Source: Paraburkholderia flava (lineage in GTDB: Bacteria > Pseudomonadota > Gammaproteobacteria > Burkholderiales > Burkholderiaceae). From it: DNA of 64,000 nt. The notes beneath the pieces are model-generated. The model saw nothing but the letters and a program-made list of their open reading frames with translations, ran no database searches and was not told the DNA's origin. Shown in pieces: positions 43,017 through 52,867 of the stretch; position 1 is the first letter of the stretch; each line of letters opens with the position of its first letter. The DNA lies in the NCBI RefSeq assembly GCF_004359985.1, contig NZ_SMRO01000001.1, positions 1,116,001 to 1,180,000 on the forward strand, written 5' to 3'. Made by a program: the position numbers and the translations under genes.

Positions 43017-43979
43017 ATGAAATTCCTCCGCACCCTGATCGCAGGCGTCGTCGCATTCGCGTGCGTCGCCGCTCACGCCGAAGATCTGAACTTCGGCATC
43101 ATCTCGACCGATTCGTCGGCAGTGCTCAAGCAACGCTGGCAGCCGCTGATCGACGACATGAACAAGCAGACCGGCCTGAACGTGAAGGCATTCTTCGCCA
43201 CCGACTATTCGGGGATCATCGAAGGCATGCGCTTCAACAAGGTTCAGATCGGTTACTTCGGCAATGCGTCGGCGATGGAAGCCGTCGATCGTTCGAACGG
43301 CGAAGTGTTCGCGAAGATGCAGTATGCGAACGGCGATGCCGGCTACTACTCGCTGCTGATCACGAACGTGAACAGCCGCTTCAAGACACTCGACGACGTG
43401 TTCCGCAACACGAAGGACGTGACGCTCGGTTTCGGCGATCCGAACTCGACGTCGGGCACGCTGATTCCCGGCTACTACCTGTTCGCGCAACACCATACGC
43501 CGGTGAACACGTCGTTCAAGACGGTGCTGCCGTCGAGCCACGAAGCGAATCTGCTGGCCGTCGTAAACAACAAGATCGACATCGCGACGAACAACACCGA
43601 AATGCTCGCGACGCTGCAAAAGCTGCATCCGGACAAGTTCGCGCAGGTGCGCGTGCTGTGGAAGTCGCCGCTGATCCCGTCCGATCCGCTCGTGTGGCGC
43701 AAGGATTTGCCGCAAGCGACGAAGGACAAGCTGCGTACGTTCTTCCTGAACTACGCAAAGACCGATCCGCGTGAAAAGCAGATCATGGCGAACATCACCG
43801 GCTACAGCGGCTTCGCGGCATCGAGCGATGCGCAGTTGCTGCCGATCCGCCAGGTCGCGCTGTTCCAGCAGAAGCAGAAGATCGAAGCCGACACGCATCT
43901 GTCGGATGACGAGCGCAAGACGCAGACGGCCGCACTCGACGCGAAGCTTGCCGCACTCGACACCGCCGCAAAGCAATGA
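43017..43979 (+). CDS. phnD: phosphonate ABC transporter substrate-binding protein
   Basis: A 320-residue periplasmic binding protein with signal peptide (about 1-21, ending AAHAE). The PhnD-type core has [45 protein letters not shown] and the family motif [18 protein letters not shown], whose Ser/Thr bind the phosphonate. It may bind phosphonates, phosphite or phosphate esters. It lies 51 bases behind phnC and overlaps phnE by four bases (ATGA). Confidence 0.94.
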   Translation: MKFLRTLIAGVVAFACVAAHAEDLNFGIISTDSSAVLKQRWQPLIDDMNKQTGLNVKAFFATDYSGIIEGMRFNKVQIGYFGNASAMEAVDRSNGEVFAKMQYANGDAGYYSLLITNVNSRFKTLDDVFRNTKDVTLGFGDPNSTSGTLIPGYYLFAQHHTPVNTSFKTVLPSSHEANLLAVVNNKIDIATNNTEMLATLQKLHPDKFAQVRVLWKSPLIPSDPLVWRKDLPQATKDKLRTFFLNYAKTDPREKQIMANITGYSGFAASSDAQLLPIRQVALFQQKQKIEADTHLSDDERKTQTAALDAKLAALDTAAKQ

Positions 43980-44809
43980 ACGCCGCCGATCTCGACGCGT
44001 CCCGCGTAACGGGCAACGCCGCTTCATCTGCCACGAACGGTGCAGCAGCAACCGGCAAGCGCAGTTGGTTGTCGCTCGTGGGCTGGATCGTCGCGATCGC
44101 GCTGCTGGGTCTGTCGTGGCGCGGCGCAGATATGCGCCCGCTCGATCTGCTGTCCGACTCCGGCAACATGGGGCAGTTCGCGAAGGACTTCTTCCCGCCC
44201 GACTTCGCCGAGTGGCGTGTCTATGTGCACGAACTGCTGATCACGCTGGCCGTTGCGTTGTGGGGCACCGTGCTCGCAGTCGTCTGCGCGATTCCGTGCG
44301 GTCTGCTGTCGGCGCGCAACATGGCGCCGCAGTGGGTCGTGCAGCCGGTGCGTCGCATGATGGACGCATGCCGCGCGATCAACGAGATGGTGTTCGCGAT
44401 GCTGTTCATCGTCGCGGTCGGACTCGGCCCGTTCGCCGGCGTGCTCGCGTTGTGGGTGCACACCACCGGCGTCCTCGCGAAACTGTTTGCCGAAGCCGTC
44501 GAAGCAATCGATCCGCGTCCCGCCGAGGGTGTGCGTGCGACCGGCGCGACCGGACTCGACGAGATCGTCTACGGCGTCTTGCCGCAAGTGCTGCCGCTGT
44601 GGATTTCGTACGTGCTGTACCGCTTCGAATCGAACGTGCGCTCGGCGATGGTGGTCGGCATGGTCGGCGCGGGCGGGATCGGCGTCGTGCTGTACGAAGC
44701 GATCCGCTCGTTCAACTACGCGCAGACGGCGGCAGTGATGATCATGGTGATCGTCGTTGTGACGGCGATCGATCTGATATCTGCGCGGATGCGGGAGCGG
44801 GTGATCTGA
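43976..44809 (+). CDS. phnE: phosphonate ABC transporter permease
   Basis: A 277-residue inner-membrane permease with about six helices after a 30-residue Ala/Thr-rich N-terminus. The EAA-type cytoplasmic loop reads [20 protein letters not shown]. It forms the channel for PhnCDE uptake. No C-P lyase or phosphonatase genes follow; degradation must be encoded elsewhere, or the system serves another phosphorus compound. Confidence 0.93.
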   Translation: MNAADLDASRVTGNAASSATNGAAATGKRSWLSLVGWIVAIALLGLSWRGADMRPLDLLSDSGNMGQFAKDFFPPDFAEWRVYVHELLITLAVALWGTVLAVVCAIPCGLLSARNMAPQWVVQPVRRMMDACRAINEMVFAMLFIVAVGLGPFAGVLALWVHTTGVLAKLFAEAVEAIDPRPAEGVRATGATGLDEIVYGVLPQVLPLWISYVLYRFESNVRSAMVVGMVGAGGIGVVLYEAIRSFNYAQTAAVMIMVIVVVTAIDLISARMRERVI

Positions 44810-44839
44810 ACGGAGTCCGCGGCCGACGATGCAGGCGGT

Positions 44840-45496
44840 TCAGTGCGGCGTCGGCGTGTCGGCACCGCTATCGCTCGCCGGTGCCGCGCTGTCCGCGAGA
44901 TGTTCGCCGGCGAGTGCCCGGCTCACCAGTTTGAAGAAGTCTTCGTAAGCGGACGGCGCGACGATCGTCTTCGACTGCGAGTCGCCGTTGCTGTCCCACA
45001 CCGTGTTGTCGAACCGCGCGCGCACCGTCGCGCCGCCTCGTCCATCGACGCGTACGCTGACGAGTGCCGTCGTGTACTGATGATCGGGCTTCGCAGGCAA
45101 CATGCCGACCTTCGATTTCAGCACGCCGCGCAGCACTTCCCGCCACTTCGCGATCAACACCTCGCTGCGACCGCCTTCGACGATGGCCGCGGACGTGTCG
45201 GTCGTCACTGGCGCGTAGCCGCTCGCCTTCAACGCGGCTGCCACCGCCTGCAGCGCACTCGCAGGCGTCGCACCGGCGAAGCCGCGCTCGCGCACCTGCT
45301 CCAGCACGCTGCGCTCGGCCGGCGTGAGATCGACGGTGACCTGCCGCGAGCTGTAGCGGACCATCTTGCCGCCGGATCCGGTGACCCGCTCGTTCGAGTC
45401 CTGATCGTTCGCGCACCCTGCGACGCAGGCCAATGCGCCTGCTGTCGCCAGCGCCACCGCGCCCCGTAAAAACCCAGCCGAAAAACCCGCGCGCAT
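44840..45496 (-). CDS. hypothetical lipoprotein
   Basis: A 218-residue probable lipoprotein. The signal peptide ends in lipobox CVAGC (Cys about 28), followed by a short linker. One globular domain of alternating strands and helices follows (VTVDLTPAERSVLEQVRERGF, ASALQAVAAALKASGYAPV), ending in an Ala/Ser/Asp-rich tail. The pattern resembles small periplasmic DUF4410- or CsgG-like domains, but no family is assigned. It converges with phnE. Confidence 0.72.
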   Translation of the reverse strand: MRAGFSAGFLRGAVALATAGALACVAGCANDQDSNERVTGSGGKMVRYSSRQVTVDLTPAERSVLEQVRERGFAGATPASALQAVAAALKASGYAPVTTDTSAAIVEGGRSEVLIAKWREVLRGVLKSKVGMLPAKPDHQYTTALVSVRVDGRGGATVRARFDNTVWDSNGDSQSKTIVAPSAYEDFFKLVSRALAGEHLADSAAPASDSGADTPTPH

Positions 45497-45634
45497 CACA
45501 TCGAACCTCGCAGTAAATCTCGCATGAAATCGCCGGTATCCGGAAGAGAGCCTTATCGTACGGGGCGTCCACGCTTTCTAAAATTGAAAGTTTCTGCTAG
45601 AAGTACAAGCAATTCTTGGAAATGAGAGCCGTCG

Positions 45635-46519
45635 ATGCGCCGCCTGCCGCCCCTGAATGCCCTGCGCAGTTTCGAAGCCGCCGGACGGTTGCAAAGTCTG
45701 TCGAAAGCCGCCGACGAACTGTGCGTCACGCACAGCGCGATCACGCAGCAGATCCGCGTGCTCGAGGATTACCTCGGACAGAAACTGTTCGAGCGCAACG
45801 GCCGCTCGCTGCAGATGACCCCACGCGCGCGGCACTATCTCGTCGACGTCGCGAGCTGTCTCGGACGGCTGACCGAAGCCACGATGCAGATGACGGACGA
45901 AACATCGACCCGCGTGATCCGCATCAACACGTCGGCATCGTTCGCGCACGGCTGGCTGATTCCGCGGCTCGCGTCGTTTCAGGCGCTGCATGCGGATATC
46001 GACGTGCAGGTCGTCGTGTCGGCGGAACTGGGCATCGATCACATCGATGAATCGAACGATGCAGTCGTGCGCCGCTACGAACCGAATTTACGTCGTTATG
46101 GTTACATGTCGCGCCCGCTGATTCCAAACCGCGCGATCGCAGTGTGCTCGCCACGGCTGCCCGATCTCGCGCGACTACGCGAGCCCGCCGATCTGCGCAG
46201 CGCAAAACTGCTGCACTACACGGGCATTGTCGAAGCGTGGCAGTACTGGTTTCTGTGCGCAGGCGTGCCGACCGGCGAAACGCTCGGCGGCCGCTACTTC
46301 GACCAGTTTTTTCTGCTCGTGCAGGCCGCGATCAGCGGACTCGGCATCGGGCTCGCACCGCAGGCGATCGTCGCCGACGATATCGAACAGAAGCGTCTCG
46401 TTCAGCTGTTTCCCGACGTGCAGCTTGAAGGGCCGCCGTTTCATTGTCTGTATCGCGATGCGCCGCAGGATCGGGAGTTGAAGGTGTTTCTGGACTGGTT
46501 GTTTGCGAGTGCGGAGTGA
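45635..46519 (+). CDS. LysR-family regulator, GcvA-like
   Basis: A 294-residue LysR protein. The N-terminus RRLPPLNALRSFEAAGRLQSLSKAADELCVTHSAITQQIR is the GcvA/AmpR-like helix-turn-helix. The effector domain carries RINTSASFAHGWLIPRLASF and ISGLGIGLAPQAIV. GcvA-type regulators control glycine cleavage or beta-lactamase genes. Here a beta-lactamase-family hydrolase gene begins 8 bases after the stop on the same strand, an unusual same-direction pairing. Its target is not known. Confidence 0.9.
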   Translation: MRRLPPLNALRSFEAAGRLQSLSKAADELCVTHSAITQQIRVLEDYLGQKLFERNGRSLQMTPRARHYLVDVASCLGRLTEATMQMTDETSTRVIRINTSASFAHGWLIPRLASFQALHADIDVQVVVSAELGIDHIDESNDAVVRRYEPNLRRYGYMSRPLIPNRAIAVCSPRLPDLARLREPADLRSAKLLHYTGIVEAWQYWFLCAGVPTGETLGGRYFDQFFLLVQAAISGLGIGLAPQAIVADDIEQKRLVQLFPDVQLEGPPFHCLYRDAPQDRELKVFLDWLFASAE

Positions 46520-46526
46520 CTTGCCG

Positions 46527-47531
46527 ATGACCGACCTGGAAGCGTTACTCGACAACCTGACCGCTACGGGCGCAATCCCCGGCATTTCGCTGGCGACGCT
46601 TCGAGCCGGCGAACCGGCAACGGAACATTACTTCGGTATTCGCGGCACTCACGATCGCTCGCCGGTCGACGCACAGACCGTATTCGAAGCAGCATCGCTC
46701 ACGAAGCCGCTGGTGTCGTTCATCGCATTGCAACTCGTCGATGAAGGACTGCTCGACCTGGATCAACCGCTCGTCGACATTTGCGGCGAGTACGTTCCCG
46801 ACGACGTCAGAGCGCGCGAGATCACCGCACTGCACGTCCTGACGCACACAAGCGGATTGCCCAACATCGTCCGGCAAGACGCGCCGTTGAAAACTTACTT
46901 CGCGCCAGGCGAGCGCTTCAGTTATGGCAGCAGCGCGTTCGGCTGGTTGCAGCGTGCGATGCAGACGGTCACCGGTTGTTCCCTCGAAGCGTTGGCCCGC
47001 AAACGCGTTTTCGAACCGCTGGGCATGCGGCATTCGAGCCTCAAATGGCAGGAACGCTTCGCGGCGAATCATGCCCAGGGCCATGAATGGGAGGGTGAGC
47101 CGGTGCCGAAGCGTCGCGTCGAAACAGCGCAGGCATCGTGGTCGCTACTGACGACCGCGTCGGACTATCTGCGCTTCGTTCAGTCCGTGCTGAATGCGCA
47201 AGGACTCACGAACCGGATGCATACGCGATGCTTCGCGCCAGCGGTACATGTGCGTGAAGGCGACCCGGAAGACCTGACCGGAACGAACGCGCCCGACCTC
47301 GACGTGGCATGGGGATTGGGCTGGGGGTTGGAGCCCGCGCAGGAATGTTTCTTTCACTGGGGAAACATTCCGGGGTTTCGCGCGTACGTCGTCGGCAATC
47401 GCATAACGCGCGATGCCGCTGTATGGTTTGCCAATTCGGCGCGCGGGCTGAGACTCGCGCATCCGGTTCTTCCGGAGGCGGTTCCCGGCGATCATCCGTC
47501 GGTACGATGGTTGCAGATCGGCAGGCTATGA
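46527..47531 (+). CDS. serine hydrolase of the class C beta-lactamase/PBP-like family
   Basis: A 334-residue serine hydrolase. The nucleophile motif SxxK is in FEAASLTKPLVSF (Ser about 59), the tyrosine motif is in FSYGSSAFGWLQ and the third motif HxG is in FFHWGNIPGF. There is no signal peptide, so it is probably cytoplasmic and more likely an esterase or peptidase than a resistance enzyme. GGAG ahead of ATG 46527 fixes the start. It follows the GcvA-like regulator directly and could be cotranscribed with it. Confidence 0.88.
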   Translation: MTDLEALLDNLTATGAIPGISLATLRAGEPATEHYFGIRGTHDRSPVDAQTVFEAASLTKPLVSFIALQLVDEGLLDLDQPLVDICGEYVPDDVRAREITALHVLTHTSGLPNIVRQDAPLKTYFAPGERFSYGSSAFGWLQRAMQTVTGCSLEALARKRVFEPLGMRHSSLKWQERFAANHAQGHEWEGEPVPKRRVETAQASWSLLTTASDYLRFVQSVLNAQGLTNRMHTRCFAPAVHVREGDPEDLTGTNAPDLDVAWGLGWGLEPAQECFFHWGNIPGFRAYVVGNRITRDAAVWFANSARGLRLAHPVLPEAVPGDHPSVRWLQIGRL

Positions 47532-47550
47532 ACGCGCCCCTTGCGCAACG

Positions 47551-49074
47551 TCACACCGACAGTGCAATTTTCTCCAGCGGCCCAACGGTTGCATCGAGCG
47601 CATCCGCAAGCGTATTGAACGCCGGCGCGATCTCATCATCAGGCACGCACGCATAGCCGAGCAGCAACCCCAACGGCGCACTCGCCGGCTGCGCGTAATA
47701 CCCGGACAACGCCCGCACGACAATATTGCGTTCGAGTGCCGCCGCAGCCGCCGCGCGATCGTCGGTGCCGTCGGGCAAACGCATCACCAGATGCAGTCCC
47801 GCATCGCCGCCCACCGCCGCGAACGCATCGCCGTAACGTTGCGCGGCGGCATCGAGCAACGTCTGCCGACGCTGCCCGTACAGCGTGCGCATCCTGCGAA
47901 TATGCGACGTGAAATGCCCCTCCGCGATGAACTCGGCGAGCACCGCCTGCTGCAACAACTGCCCCTCGCGATACAGCTCCGCGCTCGCGGTCGCGAAGCT
48001 CTCGGCGAGCGCTTCGGGCACGACCAGATAACCGACCCGCAACCCCGGAAACAGCGTCTTCCCAAAGCTGCCGACGTAGATCACCTGTCCCGCTGTGTCG
48101 AGCCCCTGCAGCGACGCGAGCGGCCGGCTACCGTAGCGAAACTCGCTGTCGTAGTCGTCCTCGATGATCCAGCATTGATTCTGCCGCGCGTACTCGAGCA
48201 GCATCCGCCGCCGCGCGAGGCTCATCACCATCCCGAGCGGATATTGATGCGACGGCGTGACGAGCATCAGCTTCGGCGGCTGCGCGAGATCGGCGGGCGA
48301 TGGCGCGATGCCTTCGTCGTCGACGGGGATCGGCCGCGACTGTAGCCCCGACACGTGCAGCACGCTGCGCACGCCCCAGTAGCACGGATCCTCGGTCCAG
48401 ATCACGTCGCCGGGATCGGACAGCAGCCGCACCGCAAGATCGATCGATTGATGAATGCCCGTCGTGATCACGATCTGCTCCGGCGTGCAGCGCACCGAGC
48501 GCGACGTATGCAGGTAATCGGCGAGCACGTGACGCAGCAGCGACAGCCCGCCGCCAGGCGCGTAGGTCAGCAGATCGGGACGCGGCGTGCGCCAGTACTT
48601 CGCATTCAGCCGGCTCCACACACGCGCCGGAAACCGCGACACGTCCGGTACGCCCGGCATGAACGCGCCGCCCTGGCGTCTCGACACACCCGCTCCCGCG
48701 ATCAGCCGGGCGCCGCGTTCGGACAGCGTGCGCGGCGCGTCGGCTTCCGAAGGCGCGGCCGTCTGCTCCGGCGAAGGGGCGACGTCCAGGCCGATCACAT
48801 CGTCCGGTGCGCTTTCGGCGACGAACGTACCGCGCCCCGTCGCCGACGTCACATAGCCTTCGAGCACCAGTTGCTCGAACACCTGCGTCACCGTATTGCG
48901 CGCGATGCCGAGTTCGGCCGCGAGCAGCCGCGACGACGGCACGCGGCTGCCGGCCGGCAGTTCGCGCGACAGAATCGCCTGCTGCAGCAGTCGGTGCAGT
49001 TGCCGGTAGACCGGCTGGCCGCTGCCCCGGTCGAGGCGCTGCGCCAGCCAGTCGGACAGAACGCTCGCACGCAT
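47551..49074 (-). CDS. gabR: MocR/GabR-family PLP-dependent transcription regulator
   Basis: A 507-residue fusion of an N-terminal GntR winged helix (LPAGSRVPSSRLLAAELGIARNTV) and a C-terminal aminotransferase-like domain. The PLP lysine is in VGSFGKTLFPGLRVGYL, and the PLP-ring Asp is in IIEDDYDSEFRYG. GabR-type proteins sense GABA through PLP and activate gabTD. It is transcribed away from gabT-gabD, so the same role is inferred here. The symbol is by context. Confidence 0.87.
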   Translation of the reverse strand: MRASVLSDWLAQRLDRGSGQPVYRQLHRLLQQAILSRELPAGSRVPSSRLLAAELGIARNTVTQVFEQLVLEGYVTSATGRGTFVAESAPDDVIGLDVAPSPEQTAAPSEADAPRTLSERGARLIAGAGVSRRQGGAFMPGVPDVSRFPARVWSRLNAKYWRTPRPDLLTYAPGGGLSLLRHVLADYLHTSRSVRCTPEQIVITTGIHQSIDLAVRLLSDPGDVIWTEDPCYWGVRSVLHVSGLQSRPIPVDDEGIAPSPADLAQPPKLMLVTPSHQYPLGMVMSLARRRMLLEYARQNQCWIIEDDYDSEFRYGSRPLASLQGLDTAGQVIYVGSFGKTLFPGLRVGYLVVPEALAESFATASAELYREGQLLQQAVLAEFIAEGHFTSHIRRMRTLYGQRRQTLLDAAAQRYGDAFAAVGGDAGLHLVMRLPDGTDDRAAAAAALERNIVVRALSGYYAQPASAPLGLLLGYACVPDDEIAPAFNTLADALDATVGPLEKIALSV

Positions 49075-49077
49075 GAA

Positions 49078-49136
49078 TTGGCTCCTACGTTTTTATTGAA
49101 ATGGCTCTAAAGATAAGAGCCAAATTTGATTATAGT
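49078..49136 (+). promoter_or_regulatory. gabR-gabT intergenic operator and promoter
   Basis: TGGCTCT (49102-49108) and AGAGCCA (49116-49122) form a 7+7+7 dyad. A further TTGGCTCC lies at 49078-49085, in direct orientation and 23 bases from the dyad's first arm. TATAGT at 49131-49136 fits a -10 for gabT. Direct GGCTCC/T repeats suit the two-site binding known for MocR regulators. Confidence 0.45.
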
Positions 49137-49229
49137 CGCGGCATACGGTCTCGCGGCACTTCGCTGCCCGGCCGCGCCATCCGACCGGATGCGACTACCT
49201 GAGACCCACCGAAAACGAAGGAGATCGAC

Positions 49230-50513
49230 GTGAAGAATGCCGAACTGAAGAGCCGCAAGGACGCCGCCACCCCGCGCGGCGTCGGCGTGATGTGCGATTT
49301 TTACGCGGAGCGCGCCGAGAACTCGGAGCTGTGGGACGTCGAGGGCCGCCGTTATATCGACTTCGCCGCCGGCATCGCGGTGAACAACACGGGCCATCGT
49401 CATCCGAAGATCGTCGCCGCGATCCGCGAGCAGCTCGATCACTTCACGCACACCGCGTATCAGATCGTGCCGTACGCGTCGTACGTCGAACTCGCGGAGA
49501 AGATCAACCGTCGCGCGCCCGGTGATCATCCGAAGAAAACCGCGTTCTTCACGACCGGCGCCGAAGCGGTCGAGAACGCGATCAAGATCGCGCGCGCGGC
49601 CACCGGCCGTCCGGGCGTGATCGCGTTCACCGGCGGCTTCCACGGCCGCACGATGATGGGCATGGCGCTGACCGGCAAGGTCGCGCCGTACAAGCTCGGC
49701 TTCGGTCCGTTCCCGTCGGACGTGTTCCATGCACCGTTCCCGAATGCGCTGCACGGCGTGTCCGTCGAAGACTCGCTGAAGGCGATCGAATTCATGTTCA
49801 AGGCCGACATCGATCCGAAGCGTGTCGCCGCGATCATCTTCGAACCGGTGCAAGGCGAAGGCGGTTTCTATCAGGCGCCGGTCGAATTCGTCCGCGCGCT
49901 GCGCAAGCTGTGCAACGAGCACGGCATCCTGCTGATCGCCGATGAAGTGCAGACCGGCTTCGCACGCACCGGCAAGCTGTTCGCGATGCATCACTACGAC
50001 GTCGTGCCCGATCTGATGACGATCGCGAAGAGCCTCGCGGGCGGCATGCCGCTGTCCGGCGTGGTCGGCCGCGCGGAGATCATGGATGCGGCCGCGCCCG
50101 GCGGCCTCGGCGGCACGTATGCGGGCAACCCGCTCGCAGTGGCGGCCGCGCACGCGGTGCTCGACATCATCGACGAAGAGCAGCTGTGCGAACGCGCTGT
50201 CAAACTCGGCGACCGCGTGAAGGCGAAGCTCACCGCGTTGCAGCGCGACGTTCCGCAGATCGCCGAAGTGCGCGGTCCGGGCGCGATGGTCGCAGTCGAG
50301 TTCTGCAAGCCGGGCTCGCACGAGCCGGACGCGGAATTCACGAAGCGTGTGCAGACGCGCGCGCTCGAACGCGGACTGCTGCTGCTCGTGTGCGGTGTCT
50401 ATTCGAATGTGGTGCGCTTCCTGTTCCCGCTGACGATCCAGGACGCCGTGTTCGACGAAGCGCTGTCGATCCTCGACGAAGTGCTGAAGGAAAGCATCGC
50501 GGCAGCTGCGTAA
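49230..50513 (+). CDS. gabT: 4-aminobutyrate-2-oxoglutarate aminotransferase
   Basis: A 427-residue class III PLP aminotransferase that converts GABA and 2-oxoglutarate to succinate semialdehyde and glutamate. Motifs include the PLP-binding TTGAEAVENAIKIARAATGR and FTGGFHGRTMMG. The cofactor Asp is in LIADEVQTGFARTGK, and the Schiff-base Lys is in TIAKSLAGGMPLSG. GTG start with GAAGGAG ahead. It forms an operon with gabD 102 bases downstream. Confidence 0.95.
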   Translation: MKNAELKSRKDAATPRGVGVMCDFYAERAENSELWDVEGRRYIDFAAGIAVNNTGHRHPKIVAAIREQLDHFTHTAYQIVPYASYVELAEKINRRAPGDHPKKTAFFTTGAEAVENAIKIARAATGRPGVIAFTGGFHGRTMMGMALTGKVAPYKLGFGPFPSDVFHAPFPNALHGVSVEDSLKAIEFMFKADIDPKRVAAIIFEPVQGEGGFYQAPVEFVRALRKLCNEHGILLIADEVQTGFARTGKLFAMHHYDVVPDLMTIAKSLAGGMPLSGVVGRAEIMDAAAPGGLGGTYAGNPLAVAAAHAVLDIIDEEQLCERAVKLGDRVKAKLTALQRDVPQIAEVRGPGAMVAVEFCKPGSHEPDAEFTKRVQTRALERGLLLLVCGVYSNVVRFLFPLTIQDAVFDEALSILDEVLKESIAAAA

Positions 50514-50615
50514 CGCTCTGCGCTTTCCAGCGCTTCTTCAACGCTTCGCTAGCGGCGGCGCGGCTTCGCGCCGCCGCCTCTATCCTTTCTCTTGCACCGA
50601 ATCCGCGAGACGACC

Positions 50616-52076
50616 ATGACCGCACCGACACTCAACGACGCCTCCCTCTTCAGACAGAAGGCCTACGTGGCCGGCCAGTGGGTTGCGTCCGACGACGAAA
50701 AAACCTTCGACGTGAACAACCCCGCGACCGGCGAGATCGTCGGCAGCGTGCCGAAGATGGGCCAGCAGGAAACCCGTCGCGCGATCGAAGCGGCGAACGC
50801 CGCATGGCCCGCGTGGCGCGCGAAGACCGCGAAGGAACGCGGCAAGATTCTGCGCACGTGGTCCGATCTGATGCTGCAGCACGCAGACGATCTCGCGCTG
50901 CTGCTGACGATCGAACAAGGCAAGCCGCTCGCCGAAGCGAAGGGCGAGATTCAGTACGCGGCATCGTTCTTCGAATGGTTCGGCGAGGAAGCGAAGCGCG
51001 TGAACGGCGACACGATTCCGACGCCCGCGAACGATCGTCGCATCGTCGTGACGAAAGAGCCGATCGGCGTATGCGCGGCGATCACGCCGTGGAATTTTCC
51101 GGCGGCGATGATCACGCGCAAGGTCGGACCCGCGCTCGCGGCTGGTTGCCCGATCGTCGTGAAGCCCGCTGAAGCGACGCCGTTCTCGGCGCTCGCGCTC
51201 GCGGTGCTCGCCGAGCGCGCGGGCGTGCCGCCCGGCGTGTTCAGCGTGGTGACCGGCGATCCGCGCGCAATCGGCGCGGAAATGACCGGCAACCCGACCG
51301 TGCGCAAGCTGTCGTTCACCGGCTCGACGCCGGTGGGTCGTCTGTTGATGGAGCAATGCGCGCCGACCGTGAAGAAGGTCTCGCTCGAACTCGGCGGCAA
51401 CGCACCGTTCATCGTGTTCGACGATGCCGATCTCGATGCGGCGGTAGCAGGCGCAATCGCGTCGAAGTATCGCAACAGCGGACAGACCTGCGTGTGCACG
51501 AACCGCTTCTACGTACACGACAAGGTGTACGACGCGTTTGCGGAGAAACTGAGCGCGGCCGTCGGACAGTTGAAGGTCGGACGCGGCACGGACGCAGGCG
51601 TCACGCAGGGGCCGCTGATCAACGAAGCCGCCGTGCTGAAGGTCGAAGCGCACATCGAAGACGCGCTCGCGAAAGGCGCGCGCGTCGTGTCGGGCGGTCA
51701 TCGTCATGCGCTCGGCCACGGCTTCTTTGAACCGACGATCCTCGCCGACGTCACGCCCGCGATGAAAGTCTCGCGCGACGAAACCTTCGGGCCGCTCGCA
51801 CCGCTGTTCCGCTTCTCGTCCGACGACGAAGTGGTCAAGCTCGCGAACGACACCGAATTCGGACTCGCCGCGTACTTCTACAGTCGCGATATCGGCCGCG
51901 TGTGGCGCGTCGCTGAAGCGCTCGAGTACGGGATGGTCGGCATCAACACCGGACTGATCTCGAACGAGGTCGCGCCGTTCGGCGGCGTCAAGCAGTCGGG
52001 GCTCGGGCGCGAAGGGTCGCAGTATGGGATCGACGATTACGTCGTGATCAAGTATCTGTGCATGGGCGGGATTTAA
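50616..52076 (+). CDS. gabD: succinate-semialdehyde dehydrogenase (NADP+)
   Basis: A 486-residue aldehyde dehydrogenase that oxidises succinate semialdehyde to succinate, the second step of GABA use. Catalytic Cys is in NSGQTCVCTNRFYV, and the general-base Glu is in SLELGGNAPFIVF. The cofactor loop is GSTPVGRLL and ITPWNFPAAMITRK is also present. ATG 50616 starts at the conserved MTAPTLNDASLFRQ. It follows gabT. Length is typical (about 485). Confidence 0.95.
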   Translation: MTAPTLNDASLFRQKAYVAGQWVASDDEKTFDVNNPATGEIVGSVPKMGQQETRRAIEAANAAWPAWRAKTAKERGKILRTWSDLMLQHADDLALLLTIEQGKPLAEAKGEIQYAASFFEWFGEEAKRVNGDTIPTPANDRRIVVTKEPIGVCAAITPWNFPAAMITRKVGPALAAGCPIVVKPAEATPFSALALAVLAERAGVPPGVFSVVTGDPRAIGAEMTGNPTVRKLSFTGSTPVGRLLMEQCAPTVKKVSLELGGNAPFIVFDDADLDAAVAGAIASKYRNSGQTCVCTNRFYVHDKVYDAFAEKLSAAVGQLKVGRGTDAGVTQGPLINEAAVLKVEAHIEDALAKGARVVSGGHRHALGHGFFEPTILADVTPAMKVSRDETFGPLAPLFRFSSDDEVVKLANDTEFGLAAYFYSRDIGRVWRVAEALEYGMVGINTGLISNEVAPFGGVKQSGLGREGSQYGIDDYVVIKYLCMGGI

Positions 52077-52180
52077 GCGGACAGCACCCCGTGATGCAAA
52101 GCGGGTAATTGCATCGCGCACACTCAAGGCGCACCGGTCATTGCCGATAAACCGTGTTGATCTTTACACGGAATAGCGCA

Positions 52181-52846
52181 ATGACCGGCAACGAAAAAAT
52201 CACCGCGATAATCGCGGGACTCAATCTCATCATCACCGCCGCAATCGCAGTCACCGGATACAACATGGTGACCCGCGTGCAACAAGGCATCGATCAGGCC
52301 CGTCTGCAGATGGACCAGACGAAAGCCAACATCGACATCTCGAAGTTCCTCAACGATCTGCGTCCGGTCGCGGTCGTCGACTGCACCGCGAACGAACTGA
52401 CGCCAAACTCGGTACGCGTCGCGTGCAACCAGAAGAACATCGGCAGCCAGCGGATTCTCATGGACCCGCCGGAGGTGCGTCTACGGCAACGCGGCGGCGA
52501 CACGTTCTACGCGACCAAGGGCTATGTCGTGAAGCAGCAATCCGGCAACGTGCTGCCGATCGGCACGTCGGGAGGCATCGCCTATCTGGTCCAGGTGCCC
52601 GGCATGTCGGCCGTCGACTGGGCGAAAGTCGAGGTCGTGACCGATCTCACGGCGAAGACCGACCCGACGATTCTCGACATCGCGCGGCAAACGCTGCACG
52701 ATCGCGTCGCGCCGGAAAAACTCGACGCACTCGCGATGCAGACCTACGAGTTCACGAGTACCGTCGTGCCGCTTCAACCGGTAGCCGCGCCCGCTTCTCC
52801 GGCTACCGCTCCGCTGCCGACCGTCTCCGCGCCCGCCGCTAATTAA
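52181..52846 (+). CDS. hypothetical membrane-anchored protein
   Basis: A 221-residue protein with one N-terminal transmembrane helix (IIAGLNLIITAAIAVTGYNMV, about 7-27). A coiled-coil-like stretch (RVQQGIDQARLQMDQTKANID) and a beta-rich domain with two Cys (VVDCTANE, VACNQKN) follow. It ends in an Ala/Pro-rich tail. The plan suggests a periplasmic domain tethered to the inner membrane. I do not recognise a family. It lies 104 bases after gabD on the same strand; a functional link is not evident. Confidence 0.7.
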   Translation: MTGNEKITAIIAGLNLIITAAIAVTGYNMVTRVQQGIDQARLQMDQTKANIDISKFLNDLRPVAVVDCTANELTPNSVRVACNQKNIGSQRILMDPPEVRLRQRGGDTFYATKGYVVKQQSGNVLPIGTSGGIAYLVQVPGMSAVDWAKVEVVTDLTAKTDPTILDIARQTLHDRVAPEKLDALAMQTYEFTSTVVPLQPVAAPASPATAPLPTVSAPAAN

Positions 52847-52867
52847 CTCGATGCGAGCGCCGCAGGT

